Origin: Hyphomicrobiales bacterium
GTDB taxonomy: Bacteria; Pseudomonadota; Alphaproteobacteria; Rhizobiales; Xanthobacteraceae
DNA length: 64,000 bases
Direction: 5' to 3'
Assembly: GCA_017305715.1 (NCBI GenBank)
Contig: JAFKKG010000008.1
Coordinates: 496,001 to 560,000, forward strand
The notes below the pieces were generated by a model that worked only from the letters and a program-made list of their open reading frames with translations, did no database searches and was not told the origin of the DNA. The position numbers were made by a program, and so were the translations under genes. Positions 7,715 to 15,638 of this stretch are shown here, in pieces. How positions within the stretch are numbered: position 1 is the stretch's first letter; every line of letters begins with the position of its first letter.

Positions 7715-8502
7715 GCGCCGGCTCCCTCGCGGTGCCGCGCGTCGTAGACCAGGCCCTCGCCGAGATAGATGGCGCGCACCTGTGGATTGCCGCGGACCTG
7801 CTCGGGCGTCCCTTCCGCGATCAGGCTGCCGCGATTGAGCACGAGGATGCGGTCGGCATGTTCGAACACCACGTCCATGTCGTGCTCGGTGAACAATACA
7901 CCGATCGATTTTTCGCGGGCGATTTCAGCCGTCAGCCGCATCAGTTCGACGCGCTCGCGCGGCGCCATGCCCGCCGTCGGCTCGTCCATCAACAAGAGTT
8001 TTGGCTGGTTGGCGAGCGCGATGGCAAGCTCGAGCCGCTTGAGATCGCCATAGGCGAGTTCGCCGCAGGGACGCTCCGCATAAGCACCCATGCCGACGAG
8101 ATCGAGCAGCCGGCCGGCCTCGTCGCGTGCGTAGTTGGCCGTCGAGCCGAAGAGATTGAACAATTGCCGCCCATACGACACCAGCGCGACCTGTACATTC
8201 TCGCGCACGGTCATGGTCGGGAACGTCGCAGTGATCTGGAAGGTGCGGCCGACGCCGAGCCGCCAGACCTGCCGCGGCTTTTTGCCGACGGTGTCCTCGC
8301 CCAGCAGTTTGATGCGGCCGCTATCGGGCGTGTTCTGGCCGTTGAGCATATCGAAACAAGTGCTCTTGCCCGCGCCATTGGGCCCGATGAGCGCCAGGAT
8401 TTCGCCTGATCGCAGCGAAAACGAGACGCTGCGCACGGCATGAACCCCGCCATAGGATTTGCTCAAATTCTCGACCGACAACAATGTGGGGACCATGCTC
8501 AT
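7711..8502 (-). CDS. livG: Branched-chain-type ABC transporter ATPase LivG
   Basis: A 263-residue ATPase with Walker A GPNGAGKST, the LivG-typical FDMLNG segment after it, and Walker B LLLMDEPTAGM. I chose ATG 8502, which overlaps the permease stop (ATGA). The longer open frame upstream has only antisense-like arginine-rich sequence and is rejected. It pairs with LivF to energise the fused LivHM permease. Confidence 0.92.
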   Translation of the reverse strand: MSMVPTLLSVENLSKSYGGVHAVRSVSFSLRSGEILALIGPNGAGKSTCFDMLNGQNTPDSGRIKLLGEDTVGKKPRQVWRLGVGRTFQITATFPTMTVRENVQVALVSYGRQLFNLFGSTANYARDEAGRLLDLVGMGAYAERPCGELAYGDLKRLELAIALANQPKLLLMDEPTAGMAPRERVELMRLTAEIAREKSIGVLFTEHDMDVVFEHADRILVLNRGSLIAEGTPEQVRGNPQVRAIYLGEGLVYDARHREGAGA

Positions 8503-10400
8503 TCGGCGGTCTCGATCCGGGACGTGGCCAATGATGAATCGGGCGAGGATGATTTGGAGGAGGAGGATCTGCGGCGGTTCCTGATCGTCTCGAGTACCCC
8601 GACGATGCCTTTGGGAAACGCCACCACGATCAATACGACAAAACCGCCGAGCACCAGCTTGGACAGATCGGTCTGGCTCACCAGCCAGATGTTGAGCGCC
8701 TTGAAGACGATGGCGCCGACCACAGCGCCCGAGACGGTCTCGACGCCGCCGAGCAGCACCATCACCAGCGCATCGACCGACAGCGAGATGCCAAGGCTGT
8801 CGGGAAAGACACTTCCCTTCAGATACGCGAACAGTGCGCCGGCAAAGCCGGCGACGGTGCCGGCGATCACGAACGCGGTCCACTGCACGCGCTTGCCGTT
8901 GATACCGATGGCTTCACTGCGCAGCAGCGAGTCACGGGTGGCGCGCAGCGCGAAGCCGAACGGCGAGAACACGATCACCCTGAGCAAGGCGACCGCGATC
9001 GCGGCAATGCCGAGCGACAGCCAGTAGAAACTCGCAGGTCCCGCTGCCCATTTCTCGGGCCAAACTCCCAAAATGCCGTTGTCGCCGCCGGTCACCGTGA
9101 CCCACTGGAAGGCGATCGACCAGACGATCTGCGCAAAGGCCAAGGTCAGCATCGCGAAATAAACGCCGGTCAATTGCACGGCGAAGAAGCCGAAGATCGC
9201 GGCCCCCAGCAGGCCGAGCAGCGGGCCCATCAGAAGTGAGACGATCATCGGCAGCCCCGCCGCCTTGGCGAGGAAGGCGACGCCGTACGCGCCGAGGCCG
9301 AAATAGGCAGCATGGCCGAACGAGGCGAGCCCGCCAACCGACATCAGGAAATGCAGGCTGGCGGCAAAGATCACGAAGATCGCGATCTCAGATCCCACGG
9401 TGAGCGCGTAATTGCCGGCGAGCAGCGGCAGCATCGCCGCAACCGCAAGCGCCGATATCGCCAGCCAGCGTTCGTTCGATGTCAGCGGGCGCCAGGGATT
9501 GACGGTCAGGCCCGGCGTGCGGCGTGCGGCGGCTTCCGGCTTGCCGAACAGGCCCCACGGGCGGACGATCAGCACCACCGCCATCACGAGGAATACCAGG
9601 ATGATGGAAATCTTCGGGAAAATGAGGATGCCGAACGCATTGAGCTCTGACACCAGCACGGCGGCCACGAAGGCGCCGATAATGCTGCCAAGGCCGCCAA
9701 TCACGACCACCACGAACACGTCGACGATGATGCGCAGGTCGAGCGCATGATGAACTGCATCGCGCGGGATCTGAAGCGCGCCGCCGAGCGCGGCGAGGAA
9801 GACGCCGAGCGCGAACACGCTGGTGAACAGCCATTTCTGATTGACGCCGAGCGCGGCCACCATGTCGCGGTCCTGCGTCGCCGCGCGCACCAGCACGCCC
9901 CAGCGGGTGCGCTGGAACAGCAGCCACAAGATGCCGAGCACGACCGGGCTGAGCCCGATCAGGAACAGATCGTAGCTCGGGATGTTCTGGCCGAAGAAAT
10001 CCACCGCGCCTTTAAAGCCCGGCGCGCGGCGGCCCAGCAGATCATCGGGGCCCCAGATCAGCACCACGATATCCTGAACCATCAGGGTCAGGCCGAAGGT
10101 CGCGAGCAACTGGAACAGTTCCGGCGCGTGATAGATCCGCCGCAGCAGCACCATCTCGACGATCACGCCGACCACGGCCACGATCAGCGACGCCAGGACG
10201 ATGCCGCCCCAGAACCCGACGGCGCCCGAGAAGCGCTCGGTCAGCGTGAACGCGACATACGCGCCGAGCATATAGAAAGCGCCATGGGCAAAGTTCACGA
10301 TCCGCGTCACGCCGAAGATGATCGACAGCCCCGAGGCGACCAGAAACAGCGACGCCGCGCTGGCCAGACCGGTCAGGAACTGTACGAAGTAGAAGGCCAT
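8499..10400 (-). CDS. livHM: Fused LivH-LivM ABC transporter permease
   Basis: A 633-residue protein joining both permeases of a Liv-type importer. Residues 1 to about 290 form the LivH half (GLSIIFGVTRIVNFAHGAFYMLG motif in its first part). After a short linker (EAAARRTPG...NPWRP) comes the LivM half, with GGLASFGHAAYFGLGAYG near residue 355 and TGVYFAMLTLAFAQ. Many hydrophobic helices are evident. ATG 10400 is chosen because the extra 13 residues upstream are not membrane-like. LivH-LivM fusions are common in this bacterial group. Confidence 0.92.
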   Translation of the reverse strand: MAFYFVQFLTGLASAASLFLVASGLSIIFGVTRIVNFAHGAFYMLGAYVAFTLTERFSGAVGFWGGIVLASLIVAVVGVIVEMVLLRRIYHAPELFQLLATFGLTLMVQDIVVLIWGPDDLLGRRAPGFKGAVDFFGQNIPSYDLFLIGLSPVVLGILWLLFQRTRWGVLVRAATQDRDMVAALGVNQKWLFTSVFALGVFLAALGGALQIPRDAVHHALDLRIIVDVFVVVVIGGLGSIIGAFVAAVLVSELNAFGILIFPKISIILVFLVMAVVLIVRPWGLFGKPEAAARRTPGLTVNPWRPLTSNERWLAISALAVAAMLPLLAGNYALTVGSEIAIFVIFAASLHFLMSVGGLASFGHAAYFGLGAYGVAFLAKAAGLPMIVSLLMGPLLGLLGAAIFGFFAVQLTGVYFAMLTLAFAQIVWSIAFQWVTVTGGDNGILGVWPEKWAAGPASFYWLSLGIAAIAVALLRVIVFSPFGFALRATRDSLLRSEAIGINGKRVQWTAFVIAGTVAGFAGALFAYLKGSVFPDSLGISLSVDALVMVLLGGVETVSGAVVGAIVFKALNIWLVSQTDLSKLVLGGFVVLIVVAFPKGIVGVLETIRNRRRSSSSKSSSPDSSLATSRIETAE

Positions 10401-10483
10401 GCGATGTGTTGCTCGAGTGCGTATCAGGTCGGTGGCCACATCCCTCGGGACGGCGTTGCGCGCCTCCTCGGGATGAGGTTTCC

Positions 10484-10620
10484 TTGCCTACCTCTCCCAC
10501 AGGGAGAAGTAGGATCGCGCGAGCGATCCGGGTGAGGGGTTACAGACCAACGAGAGACCGCCCCCCTCACCCGAATTCTTTCGCTACGATCAAAATTCAC
10601 CTCTCCCTTCGGGAGAGGTG
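10484..10620. repeat. Intergenic repeat, family E (CTCTCCC ... GGGAGAGG hairpins)
   Basis: The gap between the permease and binding-protein genes holds a TACCTCTCCCACAGGGAGAAG arm, a GGGTGAGGGGTT / CCCCTCACCC pair, and a perfect 10-base hairpin with the arms CACCTCTCCC and GGGAGAGGTG at 10598-10620. It is a typical rhizobial repeat inside an operon. It may attenuate or stabilise the messenger, which fits the need for more binding protein than permease. Confidence 0.75.
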
Positions 10621-10624
10621 AAGA

Positions 10625-11824
10625 TCAATCCTTCGGCCGGAGCTTTTCGATTTCGGCATCGCTGGGCAGATAGTCCGACCCCTTGCGGTAGACCGAATCC
10701 ACCATCACGCCCTTGCCGTCCTTCAGCGCGGTCTTGCCGACGTAGGCTCCGAGCGTGGACTGGTGATCGTTCTTGCGGAAGGTGATCTCGCCGAATGGCG
10801 ACGGCATCGACAGCCCTTCGGCAGCAGCGATCAGTTTTTCCGGATCGGTGGAGTTGGCCTTTGTCAGGATCGCTGCCGCCGCCTTGATGGTCTGGTAGCC
10901 GACGATCGAGCCGAGGCGCGGATAATCGTTGAACTTGGCCTGATAGGCTTTGAGGAATTTATCATGGTCCGGCGTCTTGATGTCGTACCAGGGGTAGCCG
11001 GTGACGATCCAGCCCTCCGGTGTTTCGTCCTTCAAGGGATCGAGATATTCCGGCTCGCCGGTGAGGAAGGACGCCACCGAGCGCCCCTTGAACAGGCCGC
11101 GGGTGTTGCCCTCGCGGACCAGTTTCACCAAATCAGCCCCGAAGGTGACGTTGAGGATCGCTTCCGGATTGGCGGCCGCAACCGCCTGCACCACCGGGCC
11201 CGCATCGATCTTGCCCTGCGGCGGCCACTGCTCGTCGACCCAGACGATATCGGGGCGCTTCTCGGACATCAGCTTCTTGAACACGGAAACCGCGGACTGG
11301 CCGTATTCGTAGTTCGGCGCGATCGTGGCCCAGCGTTTCGCCGGCAGTTTCGCCGCCTCTTCCACCAGCATCGCGGCCTGCATGTAGTTGGAGGGACGCA
11401 GGCGGAAGGTGTAGCGGTTGCCCTTGGCCCAGGTGATGGCGTCGGTCAGCGGTTCGGCGGCGAGGAAGAACACTTTTTTCTGGTTGGCAAAATCGCTGAC
11501 GGCTAGGCCGATATTGGACAGGAACGTGCCGGTCAGCATCGCGACATTCTCGCTCGACACCAGCTCGTTGGCCGCGGTCTGCGCATCCGCCGGCTTGCCG
11601 CCATCGTCCTTGGAGATGACGACCAGCTTCTTGCCGTTGATGCCACCGCCCGCGTTGATTTCCTCGACCGCGAGCTGCCAGCCCTTGCGATAGGGTTCGG
11701 TGAAGGCGGGCAGCAGCGAATAGCTGTTGATCTCGCCGATCTTGATCTCCTGCGCCATGGCCGATGTCGCCATGCCCGCCACCGCGATCGCCAATCCCGC
11801 TCCCAGCAAATAACTCCGTCGCAT
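10625..11824 (-). CDS. Liv-type ABC transporter substrate-binding protein
   Basis: A 399-residue periplasmic binding protein of the leucine-binding (type I) fold. A signal peptide (LLGAGLAIAVAGMATSAMAQ) is followed by EIKIGEINSYS. ATG 11824 is chosen because GGAGGGTGAGGGT lies just before it. It is the first gene of the importer and follows the DUF1185 gene across a small repeat. The ligand is unknown; the context (hnr, UPF0280, MarR) suggests nicotinate or a related acid. Confidence 0.9.
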   Translation of the reverse strand: MRRSYLLGAGLAIAVAGMATSAMAQEIKIGEINSYSLLPAFTEPYRKGWQLAVEEINAGGGINGKKLVVISKDDGGKPADAQTAANELVSSENVAMLTGTFLSNIGLAVSDFANQKKVFFLAAEPLTDAITWAKGNRYTFRLRPSNYMQAAMLVEEAAKLPAKRWATIAPNYEYGQSAVSVFKKLMSEKRPDIVWVDEQWPPQGKIDAGPVVQAVAAANPEAILNVTFGADLVKLVREGNTRGLFKGRSVASFLTGEPEYLDPLKDETPEGWIVTGYPWYDIKTPDHDKFLKAYQAKFNDYPRLGSIVGYQTIKAAAAILTKANSTDPEKLIAAAEGLSMPSPFGEITFRKNDHQSTLGAYVGKTALKDGKGVMVDSVYRKGSDYLPSDAEIEKLRPKD

Positions 11825-11860
11825 ACCCTCACCCTCCAATGTTGAAGCCAATTCTATTTG

Positions 11861-11906
11861 GGCATGATCTCATCGGAAAACCGGTACCCACTTTTCCGGA
11901 TCATGC
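11861..11906. repeat. Intergenic repeat, family D (GGCATGATC ... GATCATGC)
   Basis: GGCATGATC and GGAAAACCGG are mirrored by CCGGATCATGC over 46 bases. This short palindromic element is common between genes of Bradyrhizobium relatives. It separates the DUF1185 gene from the binding-protein gene and may mark a processing site or an independent promoter region. Confidence 0.7.
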
Positions 11907-11907
11907 T

Positions 11908-12492
11908 TCACCTCAATCCGTCTTCGCCTTTGACTTCCGCAACCGTCAACCCGCCGACCCGCGGCAGCGGCCGGCCGCTGTCGGTGACGGCGACCGCCAC
12001 CATGATCTCGTTGGCACGCGGCGCATCGTTGATCTGCACCTCCATGCCATCGAAATGGCTGCGCACGAAGGCGGCGTCCTTGTGGCCGAGCGGAATATCG
12101 AGCGTGGTGCCCGGGCCGCTGCGCTTCTTCGACGACGGAATCAGCGCCGCACCCTTGCCCAGGACCTTGCGCACCGGCGCGCCCATCTTGGGATGCAAAA
12201 TCGCGGCCGCATGCTCGAGTTCGCCATTTTCGCCGACCGCGGCGGCCTTGCCATAGCTGTGTGCCCTGGCGCCATCGATCCCGAGCGCGGCGACCGCCCG
12301 CTTCGACAGCAATTCGCCGAGTTCCTCGCCGATCGCGATCAGCGGCGAGAGGTCCTCGACATATTTGCCGGCGAACGGATTCTCAATCACGGCAATCGCC
12401 GCGGCCCGGCGCGTCGGCGGCGACACCTTCTGGCCCATCTCCAGATGGGTCTCCTCGACCACCGTGACGATCTTGCGGATGATGGCGCCCAT
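11908..12492 (-). CDS. DUF1185 (amino-acid synthesis family, AA_synth) protein
   Basis: A 194-residue protein of the Pfam AA_synth/DUF1185 family, whose solved members have a chorismate-mutase-like fold and no proven reaction. Recognisable features are the opening IRKIVTVVEETHLE, the PFAGKY motif near residue 45, the HPKMG stretch and the C-terminal IMVAVAVTDSGRPLPRVGG. ATG 12492 gives the family's usual start and length; a TTG at 12516 would add eight residues. It lies directly after the UPF0280 gene in the 6-hydroxynicotinate reductase operon, so it may act on a ring-derived intermediate or its amide. Confidence 0.85.
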   Translation of the reverse strand: MGAIIRKIVTVVEETHLEMGQKVSPPTRRAAAIAVIENPFAGKYVEDLSPLIAIGEELGELLSKRAVAALGIDGARAHSYGKAAAVGENGELEHAAAILHPKMGAPVRKVLGKGAALIPSSKKRSGPGTTLDIPLGHKDAAFVRSHFDGMEVQINDAPRANEIMVAVAVTDSGRPLPRVGGLTVAEVKGEDGLR

Positions 12493-12512
12493 GGTGTCAG
12501 CCTTGGTTCCGG

Positions 12513-13421
12513 TCAAGCATGAACTCTACTTCCTATCGCGCTTCCGTGAAGGGGCTGCAACGCCGGTGTCACGCCGACAGTAGCTCCCACCACGAGGGTT
12601 TCGCCAAGCAGGCGTAACGCCGCGCCTTCGATCAAGCCGGCGACAAGCAATTGTTGCGCCTGATGTGCGCCTGCCTGCAACGCGCCGTCAATTTCGCCCG
12701 GCGTCAGGGACCCGACGTCGCGGGTAACCAGGCGCGCGCCAAGGTCGCTGTCGGGCTGCAATTCACTGGCCGGGCAGCGGATGATTGCGGGATGACCGGG
12801 CAGATCAACGGCATTGGCGATGATAGTCGCGGCGGCATCGGCCTGTGACGCCGTTCGCGCCAGCACGGTGACGGCATCGGCAATGCCGAGCGAGAAACTG
12901 CGCCCGTGGCGGCCGCTGGTGGCGATGCCCCGGGCCGAATCGTCCGCATCGATCGTCATCATGCGCATCAGGCCGTGCCGATCCGGCCGGTCCATCAGGC
13001 CGACGCTGAACTGCTCGCCGTCGGCCAGATGCAGCGCGATATCGCCGCCATTATTGACATAGGCACGCTCGAGATCCGCCGCTTCCAGCATTGCGTCTAA
13101 AATCTCTTCCGCTACCGAGCCCGCCACCGCCGCCATCGGTGTGATGAAATGATCCGGCGCAAAGGGTGCAACCGCCGCATGCATGCGGCGCGCGACCACG
13201 CCTTTCAAGAGGCACTGCACGGGATCAGCGGCCTGGCGCAGCGTCGTCAATTCCCCGCAGAGCTCATCAAGCAAACCCGCAAACCGCCGCGACGCCGCGT
13301 CATAGGCGGCGCGGACCTCCGCCGCCTGCCCGTTGGCCTCGATGATCAGATCGATCGGACCGTCCTGCAAATGCAGCCGCCTGCCGTCGGCGAGAAGCGC
13401 CATTTGCGGTAAGCGTTTCAT
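12513..13421 (-). CDS. UPF0280 family protein (ApbE-like superfamily), candidate flavin transferase
   Basis: A 302-residue protein of the UPF0280 family, which belongs to the ApbE-like superfamily. Landmarks are FLLDELCGEL-type helices, the central AVAGSVAEEILDAML segment, AYVNNGGDIALHL and the ATSGRHGRSFSLGIADAVTVLA region, where ApbE places its flavin and metal contacts (ATSG, GIADA). The ATG overlaps the hnr stop (ATGA). ApbE proteins attach FMN covalently to target proteins, and E. barkeri 6-hydroxynicotinate reductase carries covalent flavin. I therefore infer that this protein flavinylates Hnr; no member is known to me to have been shown to do this. Confidence 0.85.
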   Translation of the reverse strand: MKRLPQMALLADGRRLHLQDGPIDLIIEANGQAAEVRAAYDAASRRFAGLLDELCGELTTLRQAADPVQCLLKGVVARRMHAAVAPFAPDHFITPMAAVAGSVAEEILDAMLEAADLERAYVNNGGDIALHLADGEQFSVGLMDRPDRHGLMRMMTIDADDSARGIATSGRHGRSFSLGIADAVTVLARTASQADAAATIIANAVDLPGHPAIIRCPASELQPDSDLGARLVTRDVGSLTPGEIDGALQAGAHQAQQLLVAGLIEGAALRLLGETLVVGATVGVTPALQPLHGSAIGSRVHA

Positions 13422-14866
13422 GGGTGCCGCCCCGGAATGTAAGGCATCGGACGCACTTCCGTGTTGTCCCGCAGCGACGCCAGCGGAACGACATAATCCA
13501 TATGGCCGCCGAGCGCGGCATAATCCGACAGCCGCAGCGTGAACTCGATCGGCGCCACCAGCGCCGGCGTCGGCACGTAGCCGAACGCGCCGGCCGGCAT
13601 CTGGGTGACGTCCACCATGAAGGTGATGCCACCGCCGGGCCAGACATAGACCGGCGCGCCGCCGCTGGTCACCCGCGTCAGCGCATCCTTGACCGAGCGC
13701 GTCAGCCGCACCGGATTGTCGGTGACACCGGCGCGCAGCGAGCCGCCCGCCCCGCCCATGAACAGCACCGTGCACAGCGCCGGCTCGCAATTTTCCTGGA
13801 TGCGCTCGACCGAGAGTTTCAGGTCGAGCGGCATCTGGGTCTCGACGGGCCTCAACGCCTCGTCGAGCACGTAATAAGCGGCGTGCTCGCCCGTCGTCGA
13901 GACCATCAGCATGGTCAGACCCGGCCGCGCTTCCTTTGGATTGAACGGACCCAGCACGGACAACGGATCGGAGATTTTGGTGCCACCCCAGCCGGTGCCG
14001 GGCTCGGCGACCTGGAAATAACGGCCCGGCGTCGAGCGTCGTCCCTTCATCTTGATCCCGGTATCGGGAATATCGAGCAGCTTGCCGGCCTGATGCTCGC
14101 TGAGAACGCCGGTGATGTGATCGTCCACCACGACGACCTCATCGACCTTGCCGTGCCATTGCTTGGCGAACATGCCGATGGTCGCGGAGCCGCACCCGAC
14201 CCGCATGCGCTCTTCCGCGACGCCATTGACAACAGGCGGATAGCCCGCCTGCACCACGACGGTGGCGCCGCCGTCGATCGTGAGCTCGACCGGCTTGCAA
14301 TTGGAAAGGTCCATCAGCGCGTCGCAGGTGACGCGGCCTTCTTTCTTCGAGCCGCCGGTGAGATGATGCACGCCGCCGAGCGAAAGCATCTGCGATCCGT
14401 ATTCGCCCGTCGTGACATGGCCGATCGCCTCGCCCTGCACGCGGACGGTCGCGGTCTCCGGCCCGAGGTGCCGGTCGGTGTCGATCTTCACCTTGACGCC
14501 GCAATAGCTGAAAATGCCTTCGGTGACGACGGTGACCATGTCGACGCCGTCGATCTCCGACGACACGATGAAGGGCGCGGGCTTGTAATCGGGATAGGTC
14601 GTGCCCGCGCCGATCGCGGTCACGAACACATTGGGCTCACGGACGAGCTTGCCGTCCCAATCGCCGCCGCCAGCCTGGAACGGCACCAGCCGTCCGCCAT
14701 GCGACACCGTGCGCTCCAGCACGATATGCGGATCGACGCGGACCAGTGTGCCATCATGATTGGCGTAGCGATCGCATGCGCCCGCCGCGCCCGGCTTGAT
14801 GTAGCACATCACCGGACAGGCATCGCACCGGATCTTGTCGTCAGCTGCGGTCGTCGCACCAGTCAT
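13418..14866 (-). CDS. hnr: 6-Hydroxynicotinate reductase
   Basis: A 482-residue protein matching 6-hydroxynicotinate reductase, which reduces 6-hydroxynicotinate to 1,4,5,6-tetrahydro-6-oxonicotinate. The E. barkeri enzyme is reported to hold covalent flavin, one [2Fe-2S] and two [4Fe-4S] clusters. Here an N-terminal cysteine set is visible (C14, C17, C21, C31), with more cysteines at SYCGVK, VTCDALMDLSNCK, RVGCGSAT and NCEPALC. ATG 14866 is used; TTG 14872 is possible. Its start faces nicA across a 289-base promoter region with two palindromes, and it heads the long minus-strand operon. A flavin-attachment motif is not clear to me; VTSGGAP near residue 410 is a loose candidate. Confidence 0.85.
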   Translation of the reverse strand: MTGATTAADDKIRCDACPVMCYIKPGAAGACDRYANHDGTLVRVDPHIVLERTVSHGGRLVPFQAGGGDWDGKLVREPNVFVTAIGAGTTYPDYKPAPFIVSSEIDGVDMVTVVTEGIFSYCGVKVKIDTDRHLGPETATVRVQGEAIGHVTTGEYGSQMLSLGGVHHLTGGSKKEGRVTCDALMDLSNCKPVELTIDGGATVVVQAGYPPVVNGVAEERMRVGCGSATIGMFAKQWHGKVDEVVVVDDHITGVLSEHQAGKLLDIPDTGIKMKGRRSTPGRYFQVAEPGTGWGGTKISDPLSVLGPFNPKEARPGLTMLMVSTTGEHAAYYVLDEALRPVETQMPLDLKLSVERIQENCEPALCTVLFMGGAGGSLRAGVTDNPVRLTRSVKDALTRVTSGGAPVYVWPGGGITFMVDVTQMPAGAFGYVPTPALVAPIEFTLRLSDYAALGGHMDYVVPLASLRDNTEVRPMPYIPGRHP

Positions 14867-14930
14867 GAACAAGCCCGCAAATTGGGGAAGGCGCCGATCG
14901 TGCCCGCATTCCCGCAGGCTGGATCAGTTT

Positions 14931-14944
14931 GTTCGTATACGAAC
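14931..14944. promoter_or_regulatory. Putative operator upstream of hnr
   Basis: GTTCGTATACGAAC is a perfect 14-base palindrome, 64 bases upstream of the hnr ATG. It shares the TTCGTATACGA core with the boxes in the fpr/enamidase promoter. Confidence 0.65.
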
Positions 14945-15080
14945 GATGTTGCGCGCGGACGGAAATCCTGTCAAGCGGGCCGATCGGCGAAAAACGCCTT
15001 TGCCGCATAAAAACTCATTTGCCTCCTGCCGTTGTTTATAAAGCGGGCAACGCGGATGGCGGCGGAACGCGCCGCTTGCA

Positions 15081-15094
15081 CGTTTGTACACAAA
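15081..15094. promoter_or_regulatory. Putative operator upstream of nicA
   Basis: GTTTGTACACAAAC is a near-perfect palindrome related to the hnr box and lies 61 bases upstream of the nicA ATG. The two boxes are thus set almost symmetrically about the divergent promoter. Confidence 0.55.
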
Positions 15095-15155
15095 CAGTAT
15101 CCTCGAAGCACGTTCCGCGGATATTTTGCAGCGCAACCGGGGCCTATGGGGGAGC

Positions 15156-15638
15156 ATGACGCAGAGCACGATGCGCCTGACCGTCAACGGCAAAACCTGT
15201 GATGTCGATGCCGCGCCCGACACCGCGTTGCTCTATGTTCTGCGCAACGACCTCGCCTTGAACGGACCGAAATATGGCTGCGGGCTCGGTGAATGCGGCG
15301 CCTGTGCCGTGCTGATCGACGGCGAGGCGGCGCGTTCCTGCGTGATCCCGATCGAAGGCTGCACCGGGCGCGACATTGTGACGCTCGAAGGTCTCGGCTC
15401 GCGCGCGCATCCCGATCCCGTGCAGGAAGCCTTCATCCGCGAACAGGCCGCACAATGCGGCTACTGCCTGAACGGCATGATCATCAGCACCAAGGCGCTG
15501 CTCACGCGCAATGCGCATCCTTCCGAGGCCGAGATACTGGAAGCGCTTCGCTACAATCTGTGCCGCTGCGGCGCGCATATCGAAATTGTTCGCGCGGCGA
15601 TGCGGGCCGCGGGCCATGCCGTCGAGGCGCATGACTGA
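15156..15638 (+). CDS. nicA: Nicotinate dehydrogenase small [2Fe-2S] subunit NicA
   Basis: A 160-residue iron-sulfur subunit of the xanthine dehydrogenase family. The plant-type cluster is held by C42, C47, C50 and C62 (GCGLGECGAC), and the second by C101, C104, C136 and C138 (CGYC and CRCG). It passes electrons from the molybdenum site to the cytochrome domains of NicB. ATG 15156 is used; the purine-rich GGGGGAG just before it is very close, so ATG 15171 is an alternative. It overlaps nicB by one base (TGATG). Confidence 0.88.
   Translation: MTQSTMRLTVNGKTCDVDAAPDTALLYVLRNDLALNGPKYGCGLGECGACAVLIDGEAARSCVIPIEGCTGRDIVTLEGLGSRAHPDPVQEAFIREQAAQCGYCLNGMIISTKALLTRNAHPSEAEILEALRYNLCRCGAHIEIVRAAMRAAGHAVEAHD

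Noticed and set aside
8503-8883. Upstream extension of the LivG frame
   Set aside because: It overlaps the end of the permease gene in another frame and is rich in arginine; ATG 8502 overlaps the permease stop in the usual way.
13422-13790. Upstream extension of the UPF0280 frame
   Set aside because: It lies inside hnr in another frame. The ATGA overlap at 13418-13421 gives the family-like N-terminus.
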